Shown here: positions 1 through 5,017 of the stretch, in pieces
Numbering within the stretch: the first letter of the stretch is position 1
Layout of the letters: each line of letters opens with the position of its first letter
Source: Nitrospira sp. ST-bin4
Lineage (GTDB): Bacteria; Nitrospirota; Nitrospiria; Nitrospirales; Nitrospiraceae
NCBI GenBank assembly: GCA_002083565.1
Contig: MSXM01000048.1
Coordinates: 2,590-7,606 of the forward strand
Direction of reading: 5' to 3'
DNA: 5,017 nucleotides
The notes under the pieces: model-generated
What the model was told of the DNA's origin: nothing
The model's database searches: none
What the model saw: only the letters and a program-made list of their open reading frames with translations
Translations under genes and position numbers: made by a program

Positions 1-747
1 GTTGAGAATTTATTCGATGTGGGAGAGGAGCCGGTCGGGGCGATCATCCGTATCAAGAACGTGCCGTTTCGCGTGATCGGTGTGTTGTCACCCAAGGGAC
101 AATCAAGCCAAGGTAGCGACCAGGACGATATCATTTTTATCCCGTTTAGCACAGCAGAACGAAAAGTCTTCGGCACACAGTTTTTGGGATCAGTCGGCGC
201 CCTATTCGCGTCGACAGAGCGATTGGAGGATTTGGCACCCGCAGCGGCCCAGATCCGTGACGTCATTCGCGCGCGGCATCGCTTGCAGCCCGATCAAGAA
301 GACGACTTTACAATCAGAACGCAGGTGGATATCGGCAAGGTTCAGGAAAGCACGAGCGAGACGCTGACGGTCATGTTGTTCGCCATCGCGTCCGTGTCGC
401 TCCTCGTCGGCGGAATCGGCATTATGAACATTCTCTTGGTGTCGGTCACGGAGCGGACGAGGGAAATCGGCGTGCGGATGGCGGTAGGAGCGAAGCGGCG
501 GCACATTGTCATGCAGTTTCTGATCGAAGCCGTGACTCTCAGCGTAGCCGGCGGTTGTCTGGGGATTGTGGTCGGCGTGCTGGGCGCGCAAGTTACAACC
601 GTGATTGCCGGATGGCCCACTATCATCTCCGCGGAAACTGTAATGGCTGCGTTTGTATTCTCCATCGCCGTCGGGCTGTTCTTCGGACTGTACCCGGCCA
701 ACAAGGCAGCCCGGCTCAATCCCATCGACGCGCTACGGTACGAATAG
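1..747 (+). CDS. MacB-like ABC transporter permease, C-terminal part (5' end outside window)
   Basis: Inner-membrane permease of the MacB/LolCE/FtsX type, which works with a LolD/MacB-class ATPase to drive mechanotransmission-type export or lipoprotein extraction. The reading frame is open to base 1 (it reads VENLFDVGEEPVG), so the GTG at 19 is internal and the true start is upstream. The first ~60 residues match the end of the periplasmic MacB_PCD domain (NLF..., EPVG, VPFRVIGVL, KGQSSQGSDQDD, FIPFSTAERKVFG). The rest is the FtsX domain: three hydrophobic segments encoded at roughly 361-444, 520-590 and 637-712. Between the first two lies the cytoplasmic coupling-helix signature TREIGVRMAVGAKRRH. 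It ends in the family-typical ANKAARLNPIDALRYE. No pseudogene signs are visible. The substrate cannot be told from this fragment, and its ATPase and adaptor partners presumably lie upstream. Confidence 0.93.
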   Translation, partial: VENLFDVGEEPVGAIIRIKNVPFRVIGVLSPKGQSSQGSDQDDIIFIPFSTAERKVFGTQFLGSVGALFASTERLEDLAPAAAQIRDVIRARHRLQPDQEDDFTIRTQVDIGKVQESTSETLTVMLFAIASVSLLVGGIGIMNILLVSVTERTREIGVRMAVGAKRRHIVMQFLIEAVTLSVAGGCLGIVVGVLGAQVTTVIAGWPTIISAETVMAAFVFSIAVGLFFGLYPANKAARLNPIDALRYE

Positions 748-954
748 CCTAACGGTATCGGACCGGGCTCGATCCTCACCCAATCTCCAGATTCCACAAT
801 CGTCAGGAGCATCAAGGCCACACGACCAAGCGGATGGGGCGTCTGCTAGGGTGTCGGGGGGAGGGGTGTGTTCCCAGGTCCCTCCTGCACCTTTGGCAGT
901 CTGAACGACAGATCCGACACTTTGACTCCGGTTTTCAGTACTTTTTGGATAAAA
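748..954. other. intergenic stretch after the permease gene, no gene seen
   Basis: Non-coding by inspection; short frames crossing it have no recognisable content and no ribosome binding site. It holds a G-rich run around 855-866 that can pair weakly (GGAGGG at 860-865 with CCCTCC at 880-885, 14-base loop). No T-run follows, so it is not a convincing terminator. A second weak pairing, ATCG with CGAT near 753-772, also lacks a T-run. I see no clear terminator for the permease operon. Confidence 0.5.
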
Positions 955-982
955 TTGCCGGATGTTTTCGATCTGCTATATT
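955..982 (+). promoter_or_regulatory. candidate sigma70 promoter of the lipoprotein gene
   Basis: A -35 candidate TTGCCG (955-960, 4 of 6 to TTGACA), a 16-base spacer and a -10 candidate TATATT (977-982, 5 of 6 to TATAAT). Transcription would begin near 989, giving a short leader with the ribosome binding site at 1001-1007. Inferred from matches only. Confidence 0.4.
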
Positions 983-1000
983 TCTTGAAGGTCTGATAAC

Positions 1001-1007
1001 AAGGAGG
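1001..1007 (+). promoter_or_regulatory. strong ribosome binding site
   Basis: AAGGAGG, a near-perfect Shine-Dalgarno sequence, lies five bases before the ATG at 1013. It fixes the lipoprotein start and suggests efficient translation. Confidence 0.85.
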
Positions 1008-1012
1008 TTTCT

Positions 1013-1411
1013 ATGGCCGTGCTTGCGTTAAAGGTGAAGATGCCGTGGGTTCTTGCTGTGTGCATAATGCTGGGGATGTCGGCCGGTTGCGCCAATGAAA
1101 TGGCTCTGCTCCGTCCAGGGACAGTTAAAACATTCACGGTCCAGAACGCTGATTATGATACGGCGTTCAGTCAGGCCGTACAGACGGCAAAGGAACTCCA
1201 GTTCAAGATCGGTCTGGAAGACAAGGCCAAAGGGCGGGTCACCACGAATCGCGGATTGGGTTACGGTGAATCGTCGTATCTCTGGATTGAGGTGAAAAAA
1301 ATACCCTCGGGGAATGTATCGATCACGTTAGACGTCAAGTCAAGCGGGGGGAGCGAGAACATTGTCAATGAATTCATGGTCGCCTATAACAAACGTGTCA
1401 AGACACTGTAG
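1013..1411 (+). CDS. small putative lipoprotein, unknown function
   Basis: A 132-residue protein with a lipoprotein-type signal peptide: basic residues K7 and K9, a hydrophobic core at about 10-22, then MSAGC with Cys26 as the probable lipidated residue. The lipobox is imperfect because position -3 is Ser, not Leu. Residue +2 after Cys is Ala, not Asp, which by the E. coli rule would favour outer-membrane sorting. The mature part (~106 residues) looks like a single small alpha/beta domain: an amphipathic helix (YDTAFSQAVQTAKELQFKIG), a basic strand (KGRVTTNRGLG), then two beta strands (YLWIEVKKI and VSITLDVKS) and a C-terminal helix. This resembles the general pattern of small envelope lipoproteins that pair a helix with a short sheet, but I recognise no named family. 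It stands alone between its own promoter and terminator. The start is firm because of the AAGGAGG site. Confidence 0.85.
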   Translation: MAVLALKVKMPWVLAVCIMLGMSAGCANEMALLRPGTVKTFTVQNADYDTAFSQAVQTAKELQFKIGLEDKAKGRVTTNRGLGYGESSYLWIEVKKIPSGNVSITLDVKSSGGSENIVNEFMVAYNKRVKTL

Positions 1412-1431
1412 GGCGTAGACCGAGCTATCGC

Positions 1432-1480
1432 AAGGATCTTGAGCGGTTGAACAACAGGCTGCTCAAGATTCTTTCCCTCG
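1432..1480 (+). terminator. hairpin terminator of the lipoprotein gene
   Basis: Left arm 1432-1444 and right arm 1461-1473 pair over 13 base pairs with a single G-T wobble; core ATCTTGAGC / GCTCAAGAT. The loop is 16 bases. A pyrimidine-rich tail follows (TTTCCCTCG) rather than a clean T-run, so intrinsic termination may be modest. It begins 20 bases after the lipoprotein stop codon, the expected place. Confidence 0.65.
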
Positions 1481-1557
1481 TTTCCAGCTTCTTCGTGCCG
1501 AACCATTTCTCATAAACGACGGTGCGGATACATTCGCATTTTGTCCTGCGCTTTACG

Positions 1558-1597
1558 AAAAACACTTGTCCGTATGTGGTCATCCATTGGTCAAGTG
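1558..1597 (-). terminator. candidate terminator of the HTH-mraZ-rusA operon
   Basis: On the minus strand CACTTG (1597-1592) pairs with CAAGTG (1568-1563). After an A-A mismatch the stem continues with two more C-G pairs, and it is followed directly by TTTTT (1562-1558). It sits about 30 bases beyond the rusA stop. The stem is short and the loop long (about 17-23 bases), so the call rests mainly on position plus the T-run. With the plus-strand hairpin at 1432-1480 it separates two convergent genes. Confidence 0.5.
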
Positions 1598-1628
1598 CAT
1601 ACCAGGCTGTAGCCGGTTATTGCGAGAT

Positions 1629-2237
1629 TTATCGGGATGCTGGTTTGGAAGAAGGGGAAACGACGGATAGGGAGACTTCGATGCGAGGATGTAATTTGTC
1701 GATGTCTTTGTAGAGGTGGGTTTCGATGATTCGGTTGTCGTTGACTCCCAAGCCTTCACAGAGGGCATCTTGAGCAATCTTGAGGCCGCCGTCAATGTCG
1801 CGACGCAGGGCTGAGGTGAAGAAGAATCGGATGGAGAGAGCTAGTGGGCCGGATTGAAACTGCGTCATCAGCGAGGCTCGTGCAGGCGATTGAGCCAGCG
1901 CGATCCAGACCTGCTGTCCCACCTGTATTTTATAGGCACGCCCGCTAGAGGATAGCAGGCGCCGTCCATTCACGGTGGCGTACTGGCGATTGATGCTGGG
2001 AGGAACCGGCAGGGTCAGCGACAATCGTGCGTTGGCTATGCTTGCGCCAGCCGGCATCTCTTGGGAGGCGCTGATGGTTTTGGACGTTTGGAATTGAGAC
2101 AGGAGGGCAAACCGGTCAAGAGGCCGTGAGACTCGCGGTGAAGAAACAGATGGCTGTCCTGCTGAGGGTCTATAGGAGACCGTGCGTACCGGCAGATTGG
2201 AGGGTCGTGAGCCTGAGCGACGACGGTGTGATGGCAT
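1629..2237 (-). CDS. rusA: RusA-family Holliday junction endodeoxyribonuclease
   Basis: Metal-dependent resolvase that cuts four-way DNA junctions in recombination and repair. The last ~130 of 202 residues carry the family layout: LTLPVPPSINRQY, then SSSGRAY, then RRDIDGGLK, then GVNDNRIIE. In E. coli RusA the catalytic residues are D70, D72, K76 and D91. Here the D-I-D-G-G-L-K run has the same spacing for the first three (D147, D149, K153), with an Asp about 20 residues on (D167). The usual Asn after the second Asp is Gly. The ATG at 2237 lies 8 bases after the mraZ stop, implying translational coupling, but no clear ribosome binding site precedes it. It leaves a ~72-residue Ser/Arg/Pro-rich N-terminal extension not usual in RusA (~120 residues). 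Internal starts at 2057 (ATG, 142 aa) or 2024 (TTG, 131 aa) would give family length, also without ribosome binding sites. Confidence 0.82.
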   Translation of the reverse strand: MPSHRRRSGSRPSNLPVRTVSYRPSAGQPSVSSPRVSRPLDRFALLSQFQTSKTISASQEMPAGASIANARLSLTLPVPPSINRQYATVNGRRLLSSSGRAYKIQVGQQVWIALAQSPARASLMTQFQSGPLALSIRFFFTSALRRDIDGGLKIAQDALCEGLGVNDNRIIETHLYKDIDKLHPRIEVSLSVVSPSSKPASR

Positions 2238-2245
2238 GAAGCAAG

Positions 2246-2686
2246 TTACAGGAGATTGAGAATCTTGGCCATGTTTTGTTCGTAGCGATCTTCCGTGCGG
2301 GCGATATACCGCCGCCATTCGCTGGGGTTCCAGATTTCCATACGGTGATAGAGACCGACCAAAATCACTTCCTGATCGTCGTCGAGAGGCACCAGTTTTC
2401 GTAGGCGGCCGGGAATGAGAATGCGACCCGTTTTGTCGATATCCGAGGTGCCTGCTTCAGAGACGACGAAGTGCATGAAGAGACGGCTCTGATCTTCGTC
2501 CAATGATGTCTTTGTCCGTTCGAGGACTTGTTTCCATTCCTTGGCCGAATAGATGAGTAAGGATTGTTCCGGCCCCTTCAAGAACACGACGGACTGGCCA
2601 TCGGCCTCGATTTGCTCGCGGATTGGCGAGGGGACGATGAAGCGTCCCTTCTCATCAACTTTGCACAAGTATTCGCCGGCAAACAT
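2246..2686 (-). CDS. mraZ: transcriptional regulator MraZ
   Basis: A 146-residue MraZ, full length for the family (about 140-150). It has two SpoVT/AbrB-like swapped-hairpin domains, each with the DxxGR signature: DEKGRFIVP at 11-19 and DKTGRILIP at 84-92, followed by GRLRKLV. Further family marks are the FAGEY start and VILVGLYHRMEIWNPSEW near 107-124. MraZ forms ring-shaped oligomers that bind DNA; in E. coli it represses its own division/cell-wall operon through TGGG-containing repeats. Start chosen at 2686: AGGA lies 8 bases upstream, and the start is 3 bases after the stop of the HTH gene. The usual downstream neighbour rsmH (mraW) and ftsL/ftsI are absent; rusA follows instead. Identity is secure; the targets here are unknown. 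Confidence 0.95.
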   Translation of the reverse strand: MFAGEYLCKVDEKGRFIVPSPIREQIEADGQSVVFLKGPEQSLLIYSAKEWKQVLERTKTSLDEDQSRLFMHFVVSEAGTSDIDKTGRILIPGRLRKLVPLDDDQEVILVGLYHRMEIWNPSEWRRYIARTEDRYEQNMAKILNLL

Positions 2687-2689
2687 CCA

Positions 2690-2899
2690 TCAGGTCCTAG
2701 TGTAAGAGGACACGGCGGTTCTGGTTCGTTCGCGAATCCACTGTTCCAGATCCGAGCGTACGAACCGCCATTCTTTTCCAAGCTTGAAGGCGGGAATCTG
2801 CCGACTCTGTAAATAGCGATAGAGTGTGCGCGGGGTAATTTTCAGATAACGGCAGGTCTCCGTCGCCGTCATCAATTCGCTTTTCGGGGCGGTCCCCAT
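2690..2899 (-). CDS. excisionase/MerR-like helix-turn-helix DNA-binding protein
   Basis: A 69-residue single-domain protein of the HTH_17 (excisionase-like winged helix) type. Seen: the helix-turn-helix LMTATETCRYLKITPRTLYR, then the wing IPAFKLGKEWRFVRSDLEQWIRE, which is the standard layout. It may be a regulator of its own operon or a small DNA-architectural protein; the family includes phage excisionases and many free-standing regulators. I chose the ATG at 2899 because GGTGG sits five bases before it. The frame also has an ATG at 2917 (75 aa, no ribosome binding site) and one at 2872 that would begin just before the domain. Its TGA stop is 3 bases from the mraZ start, so the two are probably co-translated. 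The C-terminal RTAVSSYTRT tail lies beyond the domain. Confidence 0.88.
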   Translation of the reverse strand: MGTAPKSELMTATETCRYLKITPRTLYRYLQSRQIPAFKLGKEWRFVRSDLEQWIRERTRTAVSSYTRT

Positions 2900-2957
2900 A
2901 GTGCCACCAGATCTCATCGCAACGATACAGACTCATGAGGCTCCCAGTAATGGGTGT

Positions 2958-2985
2958 ATTCTAGGGATCGGCGGCGAATTGTCAA
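2958..2985 (-). promoter_or_regulatory. near-consensus sigma70 promoter of the HTH-mraZ-rusA operon
   Basis: Minus strand: -35 TTGACA (2985-2980, perfect), a 16-base spacer, then -10 TAGAAT (2963-2958, 5 of 6). Transcription should start near 2951, giving a leader of about 50 bases to the ATG at 2899. The -35 overlaps one arm of an inverted repeat (2978-2984 with 2997-3003), which suggests that a bound protein could affect its use. Confidence 0.7.
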
Positions 2986-3021
2986 GTTAAAATACATGAC
3001 AATGCCTGTCACAGACTGTCA
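2978..3021. repeat. cluster of four TGTCA/TGACA motifs upstream of the operon
   Basis: TGTCA at 2980-2984, TGACA (its reverse complement) at 2997-3001, and TGTCA at 3007-3011 and 3017-3021; the last three start exactly 10 bases apart. The first two extend to a 7-base inverted repeat, ATTGTCA/TGACAAT, with a 12-base gap. The region covers the -35 box and the bases upstream of it, and runs into the 3' end of the fmdB-like gene. The middle pair could also form a 5-base-pair hairpin in the minus-strand transcript, followed by TGTATTTT, a weak terminator at best. The motifs are seen; their roles are inferred. Confidence 0.45.
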
Positions 3022-3371
3022 ATGCCAGCCGTTGTCTCCCCGTTTCCGCCCATCTCTTTCGATTCTTCCGCCTGCTCCATCATAGACTCCATATCGTCAC
3101 CCACGTCTTCGCCAATGGCGTCACCCATTTTCTTCATAAAGCGGGCGGTGCTGTGTGGATCGTTCTCGTCAAATGCACCGAAATTGTCGGGATCTGTCAG
3201 AGATTCGAGCCGCGCCTCTTCGGACTTGGGTGCCGCGAATCGCGACAAAAGGCGGTCCACCTGCGAACTGCCGCAATGCCGGCAGCCTGCCGGTGGAGGA
3301 TTGCGAAGATTCAGAACCAGGATGGAGCAACGCTTCCCACAAACTCGGCAGAGGTATTCATAAATCGGCAT
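3009..3371 (-). CDS. FmdB-family zinc-ribbon protein
   Basis: A 120-residue protein beginning MPIYEYLCRVCGK, the hallmark of the FmdB family. The zinc ribbon uses C8-x-x-C11 and C30-x-x-C33 (CRHCG). Residues from about 48 are acidic and probably largely flexible, rich in Glu, Asp, Met and Gly (MKKMGDAIGEDVGDDMESMM). FmdB proteins are annotated as putative regulators after the formamidase operon of Methylophilus, but their molecular role is not established. The start is firm: GGGAGG lies 7 bases before the ATG, inside the last codons of comF, and the two genes are separated by 3 bases, so they form one operon with coupled translation. The 3' end overlaps two of the TGTCA motifs in front of the next operon. 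Confidence 0.9.
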   Translation of the reverse strand: MPIYEYLCRVCGKRCSILVLNLRNPPPAGCRHCGSSQVDRLLSRFAAPKSEEARLESLTDPDNFGAFDENDPHSTARFMKKMGDAIGEDVGDDMESMMEQAEESKEMGGNGETTAGIDSL

Positions 3372-3374
3372 AGG

Positions 3375-4202
3375 TCATCCTCCCATGACATCGGCCGTCA
3401 TGCGAGTTCTCGCCGCAAGGACTCGATCCGGGATCTGACTCGCATCCACGGTGCGTCCCAAGGTCAGCGCAAAGACGTCGCTGGAGCCGGCTTTGCGGAG
3501 GGTCTTCGCGCATTCATTCACTGTGGCCCCCGTTGTGAATACGTCGTCGATCAACAGAATGCGTTTGCCGGCAATCGAGCCAGGGCGAGCCACGGCAAAG
3601 GCTCCGCGGAGATTCTTCAATCGTTCTTTTCTCGCGAGGGTGGTCTGTGCCGGCGAGGGAACGGTTCGGATCAGATTGACGCAGGAGACCGGCAGGCAGA
3701 GATGGCGGCCAATCCGGTCTGCCAGCAGTAAGGATTGATTGAATTCCCGTTCGCGCAGCCGCCCGGTGTGCAGCGGCACTGGCATGATAAGGTCAATGGA
3801 ATCGAGCGCCGGAAGCCGGTCGATCATCAGGCGAGCCAACGGCGTTGCCAGTGAGATTTTTCCCCGGTATTTGAACAGGCAGATGGCATCTCGCAGAGGG
3901 GCCTGGTAGGGATAGAGCGTCCAGGCTCTGGTGAAGGACGGGGGGTGCGTTGTACAGGAGTGGCACCGATGCGTCGGGCTAAAAACCGTTGCAACCGGTG
4001 AGACGAAAGGGCGGTCACATCGAGCACAGCGTGAATGGGGTGGCAGCACGATGGTATTCCAGCAGCCGGAGCAGAAGTGCGGAATCGGATCGTCAGCTAA
4101 GGGTGTACGGCAGACCACACACTCAGCCGGTAAGAGAAACCGGACAGCCCGGCGCATGAGTTGCGGTATTGCTTTAATCCAGGAGTGAGCCATAGACGGC
4201 AT
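3375..4202 (-). CDS. comF: ComF family protein (phosphoribosyltransferase fold, zinc ribbons)
   Basis: A 275-residue ComF-type protein. The N-terminal third holds four CxxC pairs (C28/C31, C44/C47, C59/C62, C80/C83), a double zinc-ribbon arrangement. The C-terminal part is a type I phosphoribosyltransferase domain: PVPLHTGRLREREFNQ (141-156), the family segment SPAQTTLARKERLKNLRGAF (183-202), and the PRPP-binding loop ILLIDDVFTTGAT (215-227). In Bacillus and Haemophilus, ComF is needed for uptake of single-stranded DNA in natural transformation. Homologues are very widespread, including in bacteria not known to be competent, so its presence alone does not show competence. The ATG at 4202 is preceded by GGGA at about 5 bases; a second ATG at 4193 has no such site. 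It is first in an operon with the FmdB-like gene, whose ribosome binding site lies in its last codons. Confidence 0.92.
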   Translation of the reverse strand: MPSMAHSWIKAIPQLMRRAVRFLLPAECVVCRTPLADDPIPHFCSGCWNTIVLPPHSRCARCDRPFVSPVATVFSPTHRCHSCTTHPPSFTRAWTLYPYQAPLRDAICLFKYRGKISLATPLARLMIDRLPALDSIDLIMPVPLHTGRLREREFNQSLLLADRIGRHLCLPVSCVNLIRTVPSPAQTTLARKERLKNLRGAFAVARPGSIAGKRILLIDDVFTTGATVNECAKTLRKAGSSDVFALTLGRTVDASQIPDRVLAARTRMTADVMGG

Positions 4203-4233
4203 CGGCGTCCCAGGGTATGAGCACGATGCTCTC

Positions 4234-4261
4234 TTTATGGTGAACAGGTCTGTCCTGTCAA
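4234..4261 (-). promoter_or_regulatory. candidate promoter of the comF operon
   Basis: Minus strand: -35 TTGACA (4261-4256, perfect), a 16-base spacer, then -10 CATAAA (4239-4234, 4 of 6). The spacer holds an inverted repeat, ACAGG (4244-4248) and CCTGT (4254-4258), which could be an operator. Confidence 0.5.
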
Positions 4262-4263
4262 GG

Positions 4264-4293
4264 TTGTCGCATTCTAAATGGTTGTGCTATACG
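4264..4293 (+). promoter_or_regulatory. candidate promoter of the ABC ATPase gene
   Basis: Plus strand: TTGTCG (4264-4269, 4 of 6), an 18-base spacer, then TATACG (4288-4293, 4 of 6), with an upstream TG making an extended -10 (TGCTATACG). It diverges from the comF promoter with only a few bases between the two -35 boxes. The leader to the GTG at 4358 would be about 58 bases. Confidence 0.35.
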
Positions 4294-4357
4294 AAAGCAG
4301 GCGTCGTGACAGCAGTTATTCATATGTAGTCAATGTGCAGGTCTTGGAGAGACATTC

Positions 4358-5017
4358 GTGGTCGTTCTGAAGCAGCTTTCCAAATCATACGTGCGCGGCG
4401 GAGCCACGGTGGCCGCGTTGGCCGATATTAATCTGGAAATACGGCGTGGAGAGTTCTGTGCATTTATCGGGCCGAGCGGGTGTGGGAAAAGCACGTTACT
4501 GAATCTTGTTGCCGGGCTGGATCAGCCCACGACAGGAGACATTGTGCTCGATGGGCGGTCCACGACCGGCTTGTCCAGCTCCGAGTGGACAAGAATCAGG
4601 CGTGAGACCATCGGCATCGTGTTTCAAGCCTTTCACCTGGTGCACGGACTGACGGCGGAAGAGAATGTTGCGCTGCCATTGTTGTTGCGCGGAGACAGCG
4701 GACGTAGCGCGGCGATGCGGGCGAGCGAGGTGTTGGAGATGGTGGGGATGAGCCGGCGGCGACATCATCGGCCGGGCGAGCTATCCGGGGGTGAACAGCA
4801 GCGGGTGGCGATTGCTAGGGCTCTGGCACATCGGCCTCGTCTCTTGCTGGCGGATGAACCGACTGGCAATATCGATTCGCATCAGGGGGCGGATATTATG
4901 GCCCTCATTAGGAATTTGGCTAAGGCGGGTGAACAGACTGTCTTGCTGGTTACACACAGTGACCAGGCAGCCCACACGGCTGACTATGTCTGGACGATAC
5001 AAGATGGGCGGCTGGTG
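4358..5017 (+). CDS. LolD/MacB-class ABC transporter ATP-binding protein (3' end at or beyond window edge)
   Basis: An ATPase of the LolD/MacB/FtsE class, which energises FtsX-like permeases at the inner membrane. All 220 codons to the window edge are open, with no stop. Walker A is GPSGCGKST (38-46); the Q-loop has Q90 (IVFQAFHLVHGLT); the signature is LSGGEQQRVAIARAL (142-156); Walker B is LLLADEPTGNID (162-173); the H-loop is H200 (LLVTHSD). All catalytic elements are intact. The family runs to about 220-235 residues, so nearly the whole protein is here. The start is GTG at 4358, supported by GGAG eight bases upstream. An FtsX-type permease gene is expected just downstream but is outside the window. 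The permease at 1-747 belongs to a different locus and is not an obvious partner. Confidence 0.93.
   Translation, partial: MVVLKQLSKSYVRGGATVAALADINLEIRRGEFCAFIGPSGCGKSTLLNLVAGLDQPTTGDIVLDGRSTTGLSSSEWTRIRRETIGIVFQAFHLVHGLTAEENVALPLLLRGDSGRSAAMRASEVLEMVGMSRRRHHRPGELSGGEQQRVAIARALAHRPRLLLADEPTGNIDSHQGADIMALIRNLAKAGEQTVLLVTHSDQAAHTADYVWTIQDGRLV

Noticed and set aside
202..821. Two long minus-strand open frames opposite the permease gene (202-591 and 342-821)
   Set aside because: They lie antisense to a clear MacB/FtsX coding region, their translations are rich in His, Arg and Pro with no family features, and they have no ribosome binding sites. They are codon-bias shadows.
860..885. GGAGGG / CCCTCC pairing in a G-rich run, considered as a terminator or G-quadruplex
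   Set aside because: No T-run follows, the stem is only six base pairs, and there are not four well-spaced G-tracts.
1522..1713. A 63-codon plus-strand open frame between the lipoprotein and rusA
   Set aside because: No ribosome binding site, no recognisable content, and it runs into the antisense of the rusA 3' end and across the candidate terminator.
1629..2917. The HTH and RusA genes as remnants of a prophage
   Set aside because: No integrase, capsid, lysis or attachment-site signals are seen, and mraZ, a chromosomal gene, sits between them. Not excluded for rusA's ultimate origin.
2697..2936. A 79-codon minus-strand frame overlapping the HTH gene
   Set aside because: It is a different frame of the same bases; the HTH_17 domain is complete and in good order in the other frame.
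3153..3731. A 192-codon plus-strand open frame across fmdB and comF
   Set aside because: It lies opposite two well-supported genes, and its translation shows no domain and mirrors the cysteine-coding regions of those genes.
4496..5002. Minus-strand open frames opposite the ABC ATPase (4496-4768 and 4781-5002)
   Set aside because: The plus strand encodes an ATPase with every motif intact; the antisense translations are featureless.
1..5017. The permease at the left edge and the ATPase at the right edge as one transporter split by an insertion
   Set aside because: They are 3.6 kb apart with complete chromosomal operons between, and the left one ends normally while the right one begins normally. 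Each more likely has its own partner outside the window.

Overview
The window is a gene-dense stretch of bacterial chromosome, with seven genes I regard as real (two cut by the window edges) and no sign of rRNA, tRNA, CRISPR or insertion sequences. The lipoprotein, the LolD/MacB-type export components and the Shine-Dalgarno-led genes point to a Gram-negative (diderm) bacterium of moderately high GC. The combination and codon style would fit Nitrospirota (Nitrospira-like), but that is an impression, not something the sequence proves.

Layout. (1) 1-747, plus strand: the C-terminal part of a MacB/FtsX-type ABC permease, cut by the left edge. (2) 1013-1411, plus strand: a small lipoprotein of unknown function with its own promoter, a strong ribosome binding site and a hairpin terminator. 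(3) 1629-2899, minus strand: a compact three-gene operon reading an excisionase-like helix-turn-helix protein, then MraZ, then a RusA-type Holliday junction resolvase, preceded by a near-consensus sigma70 promoter (TTGACA-N16-TAGAAT). (4) 3009-4202, minus strand: comF (phosphoribosyltransferase with N-terminal zinc ribbons) tightly coupled to a FmdB-type zinc-ribbon gene. (5) 4358 to the right edge, plus strand: an ABC ATPase of the LolD/MacB class, divergent from comF and reaching the window end without a stop codon.

How they may work together. The two flanking ABC parts are of the same general class (envelope export, type VII ABC fold), but they are separate loci here. The central minus-strand block leans to DNA handling and regulation: ComF is linked to DNA uptake and processing, RusA resolves Holliday junctions, and MraZ and the HTH protein bind DNA. 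Whether the two minus-strand units form one transcript is unclear, because a good promoter and a weak hairpin lie between them.

Nothing here is convincingly a new system. The item most worth following is the HTH-mraZ-rusA operon: mraZ is away from its usual place in front of rsmH in the division/cell-wall cluster, and RusA is best known from prophages but no other phage gene is visible. Its promoter region also carries spaced TGTCA/TGACA motifs and a small TGGG inverted repeat.
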